A stretch of 64,000 nt of DNA, from the NCBI GenBank assembly GCA_963851245.1, contig CAWKOH010000007.1:186001-250000 (forward strand). The letters are read 5' to 3'. A program made the translations under genes and the position numbers. The DNA is from CAWKOH01 sp963851245. Lineage in GTDB: Bacteria; Actinomycetota; Acidimicrobiia; Acidimicrobiales; Palsa-688. The notes under the pieces were generated by a model, which saw only the letters and a program-made list of their open reading frames with translations, made no database searches and was not told the origin of the DNA. Below, one piece after another: positions 50,891 to 60,400 of the stretch (position 1 is its first letter; every line of letters starts with the position of its first letter).

Positions 50891-51211
50891 AGCGACTCGA
50901 TGTCGGCGGCGGCGAAGTCGAGTACGCCGACCTGCCGGCCCGGCCCGGCCGGGAGGCCGGACCGGTGCTGGTATTCCTGCACGAAGGGCTGGGATCGGTT
51001 GGCCTGTGGCGTTCCTTTCCCGAAACTGTCGCCGCCCGCACCGGGCTAAGGACGATCACATGGTCACGGCACGGATACGGCGGCTCGGATGTCGTCGGTC
51101 GAACCCGCCGCGTCCAGTACATGCAGGACGAGGCCCTGGAGGTGTTGCCCGCATTTGTCCCACCCGGAAGAGGTCGCCGGCGCCGTCGTCGGCTTCATAG
51201 CGAAGCTCTAG
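50887..51211 (+). pseudogene. Alpha/beta hydrolase of the box operon, internally deleted
   Basis: The N-terminal 88 residues (RLDVGGGEVEYADLPARPGR, VLVFLHEGLGSVGLWRSFPE, SRHGYGGSD, YMQDEALEVLPA) are a normal alpha/beta hydrolase start. The next part is gone: after CCCGCA (51148-51153) the sequence continues in a different frame as PHLSHPEEVAGAVVGFIAKL and a stop at 51209-51211, which is the C-terminal end of such a protein. Roughly 150 residues with the nucleophile elbow are missing. A TTG start at 50887 overlaps the ligase stop. It may be a real deletion or an assembly collapse. Confidence 0.75.
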
Positions 51212-51278
51212 CCGGCGCAACTTCCCCACCCCGGAGGCCACGACTGTCCGCCGTTTGTGCGTATTTCATATATTCGTG

Positions 51279-51308
51279 TGTCAAATGTTCGCTCAGCGAC
51301 GATTGACA
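51279..51308. promoter_or_regulatory. TGTCAA-N18-TTGACA inverted repeat upstream of rpsL
   Basis: TGTCAA (51279-51284) and TTGACA (51303-51308) are reverse complements. The TTGACA also resembles a -35 box, but no good -10 is seen at 17 bases. The surrounding 51250-51310 is unusually AT-rich for this genome. This is a candidate control site for the str operon, uncertain. Confidence 0.3.
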
Positions 51309-51486
51309 AACGCGGAAGCCCGATCGCGTTCGCTCGCCTGCACAAAGTGCTCAAAGGGAGTGCCTTTCCGCACCTGAAGGGTGCCCCAACGCGCTACCAT
51401 GGGCGGCGGCCACCCGGCCCGTCGGCGCGCGCACCGCTTGCCGATGGAACCGGCGGACGAAGTTCTTTCAGCATCGAGAGGTTAGG

Positions 51487-51855
51487 TTGCCCACCATCGC
51501 GCAATTGGTCCGGAAGGGCCGCGAACAAAAGTCGGTCAAGACCAAGACCCCGGCCCTGCGCGGAGCACCGCAGCGCCGCGGGGTTTGCACGCGCGTGTAC
51601 ACCACCACGCCGAAGAAGCCGAACTCGGCTCTGCGCAAGGTGGCCCGAGTCCGCCTGACAAGCGGCGTCGAGGTCACCGCCTACATCCCCGGTGAGGGGC
51701 ACAACCTCCAGGAGCACTCCATCGTCCTGGTCCGCGGCGGCCGGGTGAAGGATCTTCCCGGGGTTCGTTACAAGATCATTCGCGGCACCCTCGACACCTC
51801 CGGCGTCCGCGATCGCAAGCAGGCCCGTAGCCGCTACGGGGCGAAGAAGGGCTAG
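51487..51855 (+). CDS. rpsL: 30S ribosomal protein S12
   Basis: 122 residues from a TTG start (MPTIAQLVRKGREQKSVKTK). The conserved YTTTPKKPNSALRKVARVRL and PGEGHNLQEHSIVLVRGGRV segments are intact; the lysines hit by streptomycin-resistance mutations are wild type. It sits at the decoding centre. It opens the rpsL-rpsG-fusA-tuf-rpsJ run. Confidence 0.97.
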   Translation: MPTIAQLVRKGREQKSVKTKTPALRGAPQRRGVCTRVYTTTPKKPNSALRKVARVRLTSGVEVTAYIPGEGHNLQEHSIVLVRGGRVKDLPGVRYKIIRGTLDTSGVRDRKQARSRYGAKKG

Positions 51856-51859
51856 AGAC

Positions 51860-52330
51860 ATGCCTCGCAAAGGACCCGCACCTCGCCGTGATCTTCTCCC
51901 CGATCCGATCTATCGGTCGGTGCTCATCACCCAGATCGTCAACAAGATCCTCGAGCGCGGCAAGCGCAGCCTGGCCGAGCGGATCGTCTACGACGCCCTC
52001 GACCTCATCAAGGACCGAACCGATGGCGACGCCCTGGCTGTTGTCAAGCGAGCCGTCGAGAACACCAAGCCCCAGCTGGAGGTGAAGAGCCGACGGGTTG
52101 GCGGCGCCACCTATCAGGTCCCGGTCGAGGTCCGGGCCCGCCGGGCCAACACTCTTTCCATCCGCTGGCTGGTGGGCTACGCCCGCCAGCGACGTGAGAA
52201 GACCATGGCCCAGAAGCTGGCCGCTGAACTGCTCGATGCGTCGAACGGAGTCGGGGCGGCCGTGAAGCGCCGCGAGGACATGCACAAGATGGCCGAATCC
52301 AACAAGGCCTTCGCCCACTACCGCTGGTAG
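51860..52330 (+). CDS. rpsG: 30S ribosomal protein S7
   Basis: 156 residues: MPRKGPAPRRDLLPDPIYRS at the N terminus, then RVGGATYQVPVEVRARRANT and the C-terminal KRREDMHKMAESNKAFAHYR. It binds the 3' major domain of 16S rRNA and nucleates 30S head assembly. It starts 4 bases after rpsL, so translation is coupled. Confidence 0.97.
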   Translation: MPRKGPAPRRDLLPDPIYRSVLITQIVNKILERGKRSLAERIVYDALDLIKDRTDGDALAVVKRAVENTKPQLEVKSRRVGGATYQVPVEVRARRANTLSIRWLVGYARQRREKTMAQKLAAELLDASNGVGAAVKRREDMHKMAESNKAFAHYRW

Positions 52331-52436
52331 CCGGCAGCCGGGCCTGCTCACCGCACCACCCGCATCCGCACAACTCAACCGCACCACACGACACCCACCG
52401 CACAGCACGAGATTTACGCAGCACTGAGAGCGAGCA

Positions 52437-54539
52437 ATGGCTGAATCCACAGCAACCCGCGCCAAGCCCCTGGCCAAGGTCCGCAACATCGGGATCATGG
52501 CCCATATCGACGCGGGCAAGACCACCACGACCGAGCGGATCCTTTTCTATACGGGTATCAACTACAAGATCGGTGAGGTGCACGAAGGCGCCGCCACCAT
52601 GGACTGGATGCCCCAGGAGCAGGAGCGCGGCATCACCATCACTTCGGCAGCCACCACCTGCGAGTGGGACGGCACCCGGATCAACATCATCGACACCCCC
52701 GGTCACGTCGACTTCACCGTCGAGGTCGAGCGGTCTCTACGCGTCCTGGACGGCGCTGTGGCTGTGTTCGACGCCGTAGCCGGCGTGGAGCCCCAGACTG
52801 AGACCGTGTGGCGCCAGGCTGACAAGTACGGCGTTCCCCGCATGTGCTTCGTCAACAAGATGGACCGCATCGGCGCCGACTTCTACCGGTGTGTCGACAT
52901 GATCAAGGACCGCCTCGATGCCACCGTCGCCGTGGTGCAGCTACCGATCGGGGCCGAGAGCGAGTTCCGAGGCGTCGTCGATCTATTGCAGATGAAGGCG
53001 CTGGTCTGGAACGACGAGACGGCCAAGGGCGAGAGGTACGACGTCGTCGACGTCCCCGCCCACCTGGTGGACGAGGCCGAGACGTACCGCCACGCACTCC
53101 TCGACACGCTGTCGAACTTCGACGACGACATCACCGAGAAGTACCTGGGCGAGGAGGAGATCACCGCCGCCGACCTGACCCGGGCCCTCCGCGCCGCCAC
53201 CATCGCCAGCCAGATCGTGCCGGTGCTTTGCGGCTCTGCCTTCAAGAACAAGGGTGTCCAGCCCATGCTTGATGCTGTGGTCGCCTACCTGCCGTCGCCC
53301 ATCGACATCCCGCCGACGCGCGGCACCGACGTCAAGGGCATCGAGGAGCTCGAGCGTCGGGCCGACGATTCGGAGCCCTTTGCAGCCCTGGCGTTCAAGA
53401 TCATGACCGACCCCCACCTGGGCAAGCTCACCTACGCCCGGGTCTACTCGGGCAAGCTGGCGCAAGGGAGCCAGGTCATCAACTCGACCAAGGACCGCAA
53501 GGAACGGGTGGGGCGCATCCTCCAGATGCACGCCAATCACCGCGAGGACCGCGACGCCGCCTTCGCCGGCGACATCGTGGCCCTGGTCGGGCTGAAGCAG
53601 ACCACGACGGGCGACACCCTCTGTGACGCCAACGCGCCGATCGTGCTCGAGTCACTCGACTTCCCCGAGCCCGTGATCCACGTGGCGGTCGAGCCCAAGA
53701 CCAAGAACGACCAGGACAAGCTATCCCGCGCTCTTCAGGCTCTCTCGGAGGAAGACCCGACCTTCCAGGTCCATTCCGACGAGGAGACGGGCCAGACCGT
53801 GATCGGCGGCATGGGCGAGCTGCACCTCGAGGTCCTGGTTGACCGCATGCTCCGCGAGTTCAAGGTCGATGCCAACGTCGGCAAGCCTCAGGTCGCCTAC
53901 CGCGAAACCATCAAGTCGTCGGTCCAGAAGGTCGAGACTCGCTACGTCCGCCAGACCGGCGGCCGAGGCCAGTACGGCCACGTGGTGCTCGACCTCGAGC
54001 CGACCGGCCCCGGCGGCGGCTACGAATTCGTGGACAAGATCACCGGCGGCATCATCCCGAAGGAATACATACCTTCGGTCGACGCCGGAATCCAGGACGC
54101 CATGCAGTCGGGCGTGCTGGCCGGCTACCCCGTGGTCGACATCCGGGCCACCCTGGTCTACGGGTCCTACCACGACGTCGACAGCTCGGAAATGGCGTTC
54201 AAGATCGCCGGCTCCATGTGCTTCAAGGAGGCCTGCCGCAAGGCCCATCCCGTGCTGCTCGAGCCCATCATGTCCGTCGAGGTCGTGACCCCGGAGGACT
54301 ACATGGGAGACGTCATCGGCAACCTGTCGTCCCGGCGGGGCAAGGTCGAAGGTATGGAGCAGCGAGGCAACTCGCAGGTAATCCGGGCTCAGGTCCCCTT
54401 GGCCGAGATGTTCGGGTACGCTACAGACCTCAGGTCACGCACCCAGGGACGGGCGACCTACAGCATGCAGTTCAACTCGTACCAGGAAGTCCCCGAGTCG
54501 GTCTCCAAGGAGATCGTGGCCCGGGTCCGGGGCGAATAG
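52437..54539 (+). CDS. fusA: Elongation factor G
   Basis: 700 residues. G1 is IMAHIDAGKTTTTERILFYT, G3 is IDTPGHVDFTVEVERSL and G4 is FVNKMDRIGADF; domains II-V follow with the EF-G signature YRETIKSSVQKVETRYVRQT. It translocates tRNA and mRNA on the ribosome. A C/A-rich 106-base spacer (52331-52436) with no obvious structure separates it from rpsG. Confidence 0.97.
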   Translation: MAESTATRAKPLAKVRNIGIMAHIDAGKTTTTERILFYTGINYKIGEVHEGAATMDWMPQEQERGITITSAATTCEWDGTRINIIDTPGHVDFTVEVERSLRVLDGAVAVFDAVAGVEPQTETVWRQADKYGVPRMCFVNKMDRIGADFYRCVDMIKDRLDATVAVVQLPIGAESEFRGVVDLLQMKALVWNDETAKGERYDVVDVPAHLVDEAETYRHALLDTLSNFDDDITEKYLGEEEITAADLTRALRAATIASQIVPVLCGSAFKNKGVQPMLDAVVAYLPSPIDIPPTRGTDVKGIEELERRADDSEPFAALAFKIMTDPHLGKLTYARVYSGKLAQGSQVINSTKDRKERVGRILQMHANHREDRDAAFAGDIVALVGLKQTTTGDTLCDANAPIVLESLDFPEPVIHVAVEPKTKNDQDKLSRALQALSEEDPTFQVHSDEETGQTVIGGMGELHLEVLVDRMLREFKVDANVGKPQVAYRETIKSSVQKVETRYVRQTGGRGQYGHVVLDLEPTGPGGGYEFVDKITGGIIPKEYIPSVDAGIQDAMQSGVLAGYPVVDIRATLVYGSYHDVDSSEMAFKIAGSMCFKEACRKAHPVLLEPIMSVEVVTPEDYMGDVIGNLSSRRGKVEGMEQRGNSQVIRAQVPLAEMFGYATDLRSRTQGRATYSMQFNSYQEVPESVSKEIVARVRGE

Positions 54540-54647
54540 CAGCAGCCGGCAGCGTCGGCTGCGCGGGCTCACCGCAGACCCACTAACGTTTAACACCGCG
54601 TCTAGACCCCGGCCATGGCCGGATTCGCATGAGGAGCAACCCCTTCC

Positions 54648-55838
54648 ATGTCCAAGCAGAAGTTCGAGCGCACCAAGCCCCACCTGAACATCGGCACGAT
54701 GGGCCACATCGACCACGGCAAGACCACCTTGACCGCGGCGATCACCAAGGTCCTATCGGAGCGCGACCCGAGCGGCACCAAGTTCAAGGCGTTCGACGAG
54801 ATCGACAAGGCCCCTGAAGAGAAGCAGCGCGGCATCACGATCAACATCGCCCACGTCGAATACCAGACGCCCAACCGGCACTACGCCCACGTAGACATGC
54901 CGGGCCACGCCGACTACATCAAGAACATGATCACCGGGGCCGCCCAGGTCGACGGCGCCATCCTGGTCGTGTCGGCGGCCGACGGCCCCATGCCGCAGAC
55001 CCGTGAGCACGTGCTGCTGGCCCGCCAGGTGGGCGTGCCCTCCATCGTGGTCGCGCTGAACAAGGCCGACATGGTCGACGACGAGGAGCTCCTCGACCTG
55101 GTCGAGCTCGAGGTGCGGGAGCTGCTCAACGAGTACGAGTTCCCCGGCGATGACACCCCGGTGGTCCGCGTCTCGGCCTTGAAGGCCCTCGAGGGCGACA
55201 AGGAGTGGGAGGACAAGATCGTCGAGCTGATGGAAGCGGTCGACGAGTTCGTCCCCGAGCCCGTGCGCGACACCGAGAAGCCCTTCCTTATGCCGATCGA
55301 GGACGTGTTCACCATCTCCGGGCGCGGCACCGTCGTGACCGGCAAGGTGGAGCAGGGCATCGTCAAGGTCGGCGACGACGTCGAGATCGTGGGCCTGCGC
55401 CCCACGGCAAAGACGGTGTGCACCGGCGTGGAGATGTTCAACAAGTTGCTCGACCAGGGCCAGGCCGGCGACAACATCGGTGCTCTCCTGCGGGGTACCA
55501 AGAAGGAAGAGGTCGAGCGGGGCCAGGTCCTCTGCCGGCCCGGTTCCATCACGCCGCACACCAACTTCGAGGCCAGCGTCTACGTGTTGACCAAGGAGGA
55601 GGGCGGCCGCCACAAGCCGTTCTTCAACAACTACCGCCCGCAGTTCTACTTCCGCACTACCGACGTCACCGGCTCGATCTTCCTGGCCGAGGGGACCGAG
55701 ATGGTCATGCCGGGGGACAACACCACCATGACCGTGGAGCTCCAGAAGCCCATTGCCATGGACGAAGGCCTGCGCTTCGCCATCCGTGAGGGTGGCCGGA
55801 CGGTCGGTGCCGGCCGGGTCGTCAAGATCATCAAGTAA
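54648..55838 (+). CDS. tuf: Elongation factor Tu
   Basis: 396 residues. G1 is GTMGHIDHGKTTLTAAITKV, G3 is VDMPGHADYIKNMITGA and G4 is ALNKADMVDDEE. Domains 2 and 3 are normal (FTISGRGTVVTGKVEQG, RPQFYFRTTDVTGSIFLAEG). It carries aminoacyl-tRNA to the ribosome. The upstream spacer holds a perfect 14-base palindrome CCGGCCATGGCCGG (54609-54622). Confidence 0.97.
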   Translation: MSKQKFERTKPHLNIGTMGHIDHGKTTLTAAITKVLSERDPSGTKFKAFDEIDKAPEEKQRGITINIAHVEYQTPNRHYAHVDMPGHADYIKNMITGAAQVDGAILVVSAADGPMPQTREHVLLARQVGVPSIVVALNKADMVDDEELLDLVELEVRELLNEYEFPGDDTPVVRVSALKALEGDKEWEDKIVELMEAVDEFVPEPVRDTEKPFLMPIEDVFTISGRGTVVTGKVEQGIVKVGDDVEIVGLRPTAKTVCTGVEMFNKLLDQGQAGDNIGALLRGTKKEEVERGQVLCRPGSITPHTNFEASVYVLTKEEGGRHKPFFNNYRPQFYFRTTDVTGSIFLAEGTEMVMPGDNTTMTVELQKPIAMDEGLRFAIREGGRTVGAGRVVKIIK

Positions 55839-55860
55839 TCTCGGATAACCAACAGTTGTA

Positions 55861-55903
55861 AAAAGGGGGGACCCGGGGCGGCCTCGCACTGGTTCCCCCT
55901 TTT
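55861..55903. terminator. Hairpin between tuf and rpsJ
   Basis: AAAAGGGGG (from 55861) pairs with CCCCCTTTT (55895-55903) around a 25-base loop. The T-run makes a terminator on the + strand and the A-run one on the - strand. It may partly terminate the tuf transcript before rpsJ. Confidence 0.7.
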
Positions 55904-55942
55904 ACCGTCCTTTGAAAACCCGCATCGAAATGGAGATCAGCC

Positions 55943-56269
55943 GTGGCTGACGGCAACAAGCAGCGCATTCGCATCCGCCTCAAGGCCTACGACCACGAGA
56001 TTCTCGACCAGTCCACGAAGAAGATCGTGGAGACGGTTCTACGCACGCAGGCCAAGGTGCGCGGCCCGGTGCCCCTGCCGACCGAGCGCAACCGGTTCAC
56101 GGTCATCCGGTCCCCTCACAAGTACAAGGACAGCCGGGAGCACTTCGAGATGCGGGTCCACAAGCGGTTGCTCGACATTGTCGAGCACTCATCGAAGACG
56201 GTCGACTCCCTTCAGCGGATCGAGCTGCCCGCGGGCGTGGATATCGAGATCAAGATCCAGACCAACTAG
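55943..56269 (+). CDS. rpsJ: 30S ribosomal protein S10
   Basis: 108 residues from GTG at 55943 (MADGNKQRIRIRLKAYDHEI). The family core RIRLKAYDHEILDQSTKKIV and FTVIRSPHKYKDSREHFEMR is normal. S10 is also the NusE antitermination factor. It is normally followed directly by rplC; here the next ribosomal gene is 7.3 kb away. Confidence 0.96.
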   Translation: MADGNKQRIRIRLKAYDHEILDQSTKKIVETVLRTQAKVRGPVPLPTERNRFTVIRSPHKYKDSREHFEMRVHKRLLDIVEHSSKTVDSLQRIELPAGVDIEIKIQTN

Positions 56270-56604
56270 GGGAGGCCGAGTTCCGGGCGCGGTCCCGGGT
56301 CTGACGCTCGGACCCCGGGCAAGCGGACGCGTCGAGTAGCTTTTGGCCTCTGGTTCCTTGACTTAGTCTGCGGGTAGGTAGTTCGGGTGCGAATCGGGGT
56401 AGCTCCACTGAGTTTGGCGTTTTTGACGGCCACCATCGCCGCCCGGGTCCTCACGCCTGAAAGGTCCTTGATTGTGGCTATCGGCGACCTGGCTTGCGCC
56501 AAGACGGACGCCGCCCACTTTGTGGGGAGCCCGGCTGCCGGAGCGTTCCACCACGGAGAGCAGCTCCCTTCCTGGCTCAACCCCCGGTAAGCGACGGTCC
56601 GATC
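56270..56604 (+). other. Gap after rpsJ with a possible hairpin
   Basis: 335 bases with no convincing gene. CCCGGG (56294-56299) and CCCGGG (56314-56319) can pair as a weak stem just after rpsJ, a possible end of the rpsJ transcript. TTGACT at 56358-56363 resembles a -35 box but no good -10 is seen. Short ORFs here have no family match that I recognise. Confidence 0.4.
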
Positions 56605-57354
56605 GTGGATGACGAGTCGGTCACGGTCGGAGGGGTCGAGGAGCTCGGCATTTTCAGCGCGGCCGAGTTGCGCGCCGGCGGTATCAACGGGCGGGGCTTC
56701 CTCCAACCCATCCTGCCCGCGCCCAAGGGCGTCGATCCTGTCGCCGAGGGGCGCCGCGTTTCGTACGGTCTCGCAGACAGGGGTCTACTCCTGCGCCAGG
56801 GCCTGAACTGGGTCCCGATCGGGCGCTTCGCCCGGATACTCGACGCGGTCGCGGCGGCGCGTTCCATGATCAACGCCGAAGCGGGGTCCGGGCGCCCCCT
56901 GCCGCGGCTGGCCTTCGGGCGTCTCGGCGACACCGACCGGGTGCTCGACCTCGAGCCGGCGGGAGGGGTGTTTCGGGCCCGGCTGACCGATACCCGGCGA
57001 TCGGCTTCATCGCTCGCCGGCTATCTGGGCTTGGCTGCCCTGCGCCTGGCGGCGTCCGTCGAGGGCCGGGCCGTCACCGAGGCCGACCCCGCCTGGGTTC
57101 GGGTGGAGAGGATGCTGTCCGAGGGAACGGTCGTGGTCAGGGTCGATGCGGCAAACGTCGAGAGACCAGAGGTGCCCCTGGTCCAACAACGCATGTCGGT
57201 CGTGTCATGCGTCGACGGATACTGGTTCTTGCTGGGGACTCGCCGCGGCTCGGCGACCATCCGGACCGCCGCCCCCGGTTCACCGGCCAAGGCGGAGAAG
57301 ATGCTCTCGGCGATGCTTCGCGGTTCTACGGCTGAGACGACCCTGAGTGGTTAG
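56605..57354 (+). CDS. Unrecognised protein next to an EccC-like ATPase (possibly EspG-like)
   Basis: 249 residues from GTG at 56605 (a TTG at 56494 in frame would extend it by 37). The text is soluble alpha-beta: GIFSAAELRAGGINGRGFLQ, SYGLADRGLLLRQGLNWVPI, then FGRLGDTDRVLDLEPAGGVF and a C-terminal strand-helix unit. The middle part vaguely resembles EspG, the chaperone of type VII secretion substrates, mainly in layout. No firm family can be given by eye. It converges with the EccC-like gene 79 bases away. Confidence 0.5.
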   Translation: MDDESVTVGGVEELGIFSAAELRAGGINGRGFLQPILPAPKGVDPVAEGRRVSYGLADRGLLLRQGLNWVPIGRFARILDAVAAARSMINAEAGSGRPLPRLAFGRLGDTDRVLDLEPAGGVFRARLTDTRRSASSLAGYLGLAALRLAASVEGRAVTEADPAWVRVERMLSEGTVVVRVDAANVERPEVPLVQQRMSVVSCVDGYWFLLGTRRGSATIRTAAPGSPAKAEKMLSAMLRGSTAETTLSG

Positions 57355-57433
57355 ACGCGGAAGCTGGCCGCGATTCCCTGCTCGTTGGTCTGGTAGGCCG
57401 TAGCCGCCCGTTGAGTGCGGATCGTAGCGGATC

Positions 57434-60400
57434 TCACCTGGATCGGTCGTCGAGGGGCACCTGCACGACCTGCATGTCCCACTCGACGATGAGCGCCCCC
57501 CGCCCGGGAGGGCCGTTGAAGACGGCGGTGCGCGGTAATCGGACGCCGAGGAGGTCGGCGTCGCTCGGTGAGCCTGGGCACAGAAGCAGGCCGGCCCGCG
57601 ATTTGCGGACCTCCGGTATGAAGCCCCGGAAGGCCCCAAGGTCGCCGGTGGTCCCCCCGATGATCAGGGCATTCTGTCTGTCCCGTGCCGCCCGCCCGAA
57701 CGCGGCGAGAGTCTCGCCGATCGGGCTGTCAGACAGGAGCTCGGCATCGTCTACCACGATGGCAATGGGGGCCTCGCGGAGCGTTGCCAGCAGAGCCTCG
57801 AGGTCGGCTGGCGTCGTCGTCCGCCCGTCCAGGACCGCGGCGACCCCAGGCTCATCGGCCAGATCAGTCAGTGGAGACCGGCGAGCGGTGATCGCCACCA
57901 CCGAGCATCCCTGACTTGCGAGGGTCAGGGCCATGACGACCAGGGCGTTGCTCCGGCCCGACCGCGGCGGCCCGGCCACGAGGAAGCCCGGTCCGGTCTT
58001 GGCGAAGTCGATCAGTTGAGGCGTAAGGCGGTCACCTCCGACGCCCACCAACGCGATGGCACGTCCCGGCTCTGAGGCGGCGGCGGCGTCCTTGGCCACC
58101 GACGACATCGACACGTGGGCGGGGAGGATGGCGATGGGTTCCGGACGGGACCCATCGGTGACGCCCCGATCGCGGTCATCGGCTTTCAGTGCGATCCGGT
58201 GCAGCGCCGCCACCTGAGCCGGACCCGAAGGGTCGCCGTCGAGCAGTGCGAACTGCATCTCGATACCGCTCCGAGCGTCGAATCCCCGGCCGGTGGGGAT
58301 CTTGTCCGGCAGGTGTCGAGGGTTGAGGCCAGCCATCGAGTAAGTGGTGCGGTCGTTGAGACGGAGCATGATCATGCGCTCCACCAGCGAAGCGAAGCGG
58401 GGTGAGGCGGCGCTGCGGTCTCCTGTAACCACCACCCGTAACCCAATACCCGGTCCCTCCCGCATCAGATGCTGCATGGCCGATACGAGCCGTCCGCCGT
58501 CGAGGGCGTCGAACTCGGCGGCGAAGCCCTCCCAGCGATCGAGCAGGACGACGAGGTAGGGGAGGCGCTGGTCCGGCCGGACGGCGCCGCGCTGGTCGGA
58601 GATCGAGGAGAAGCCGCCTTGGGCCCAGATCTGTTGACGGCGGGTCGTCTCTTCGGTGAGCTTGGTCAGGAGCCGGTCCACCCGGTCGGGTTGCCGCCTG
58701 GTGACCACCGCCCCGCATTGCGGCAGTTCGCTGATGGGCTGGAGGGCGCCGTTGCCGCAGTCGATGCCGTACAGATGTAGGTCCCAGGTGCTGACCCGGG
58801 CGCAAAGAGCCCCGGCTATGGTCCGCAGCGCGGTCGACCGCCCCGAACCCGGGTCGCCGACGATCAGCAGGTGCCCGTCGCGATCCAGATCGAAGTAGGC
58901 GGGCCGGCGAGCCTGCTCGCTCGGGTAGTCCTGCATCCCGTACGGGGCACCGAGGACCGGTCCGCCGGCTCCGGCTTCCAGGGCCGGGGCCAACGCGGCG
59001 GCGGACAGCACCAGTCGCTCCGGCAGGGGGTCCAACCAGGGGCTTGCCGGTGTGGCCCCCCCTAGTCGTTCACTGGCGGCCCCGATCGCCTTTACCAGCT
59101 CCGACAAGTCGGTCGCGGTCCGGGCCAGGGACGGGCGTTCCGGGTTGGGCAGGGGCAGTCCGAGCTGGTCCCATTCCACGAACTGCAGCTGGATCTCCGA
59201 ATCCCCGCCAAGGGCCCGGCGCCCGCCAACCCGGGCCGTCTGGAATTCGGTCAGTTCCTCGTGACCCACCCTCACATAGCCCCGACCCGGGACCGCCTTG
59301 GATATGCGGGCGGCCAGCGGGGAATCGATGATGTCGGTGCTGTCGGCGGCATCCGTGACGCGCATAGCTATGCGCAGGTTGGCGTTGGTCTTGATGGCGG
59401 CCGACACCACGCCCGAGGGTCGCTGGGTGGCCAGTACGAGATGTATGCCGAGCGATCTGCCGCGGCGGGCCAGGTCCACCAGGCCGTCCACGAAGCCTGG
59501 GAGCTCCTCGGCCAGGGCCGCGAACTCGTCAATGACGATAAGCAACCGGCCCAGCTCCGGCCGGTTTTCTCCCGCCGACCTCCAGAACGCCTCGATGTCC
59601 TTCGCGCCTCGCTTCGCCAGCAGCGTCTCCCGGCGCCTCAACTCGGCCCCCAGCGAAGCCAGGGCCCGCTCGGTGAGGTGGCCGTCGAGGTCGGTCACCA
59701 TCCCGACGGTGTGGGGCAACTGCGCGCACTCCTTGAAGGCGCTGCCTCCCTTGTAGTCCACCAGGACGAAGCTCAGGCAATCGGGGCGGTTGGCCACGGC
59801 CAGGCTGGCGATGAGGGTCTGGAGCAGCTCGCTCTTGCCCGACCCGGTCGTGCCCGCCACCAGCCCGTGGGGGCCGTCCTTGGCCAGGTCGACCACGAGT
59901 GGACCCCTCTCGCACTCTCCGATCACCGCGACCGTGGACCGCTCCGAGCGCTTCCAGCCGTCGGCGATCTGGGCCGGGGTGGGAGGCTCGAGGCCGAGCT
60001 CTTCGAGCAGGCGGACACTGTTCGGGATGGTCGCACCGGTGAGCGCTCGCCGGTTGAGGCGGATGGGCGCCAGGCTCCTGGCGACCTTCTCAGCCGCGTC
60101 GTGCTCGAGGAGGTCGGGGATTACTTCAGTCGCCCTGGTGGCGCGACCAGTGCGCAGGTTGAGCCGGCCGGGCCGTTCCGGGTCGAAGACCGCCAGGGCC
60201 TGGCACTCCTCCGGCAGCAGCCGCTCGGTGTCATCCAGGCAGATGCACGTAATGCCCGCTTCGGGTCCCCGCCGCAGGATCTTTGTGACGACGGGAAGCG
60301 AACCCAGTCGGTAGGAACCGTCGACGATCACGAGGTGGGCGGGGGGCAGTTCGGTGGCCCCAGCGCCTCGGGCTGACGTGCGCTCATCGATCAGAGAAGA

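Noticed and set aside
54609..54622. Perfect 14-base palindrome CCGGCCATGGCCGG before tuf
   Set aside because: All self-complementary by composition and unsupported by other signals; probably chance in GC-rich DNA.
54753..55889. - strand ORF (378 codons) over tuf
   Set aside because: Shadow of tuf; His/Leu/Asp-rich text without structure.
56266..56706. - strand ORF of 146 codons after rpsJ
   Set aside because: No recognisable motif, overlaps the end of rpsJ and the start of the + strand gene, and has no ribosome-binding site that I see.
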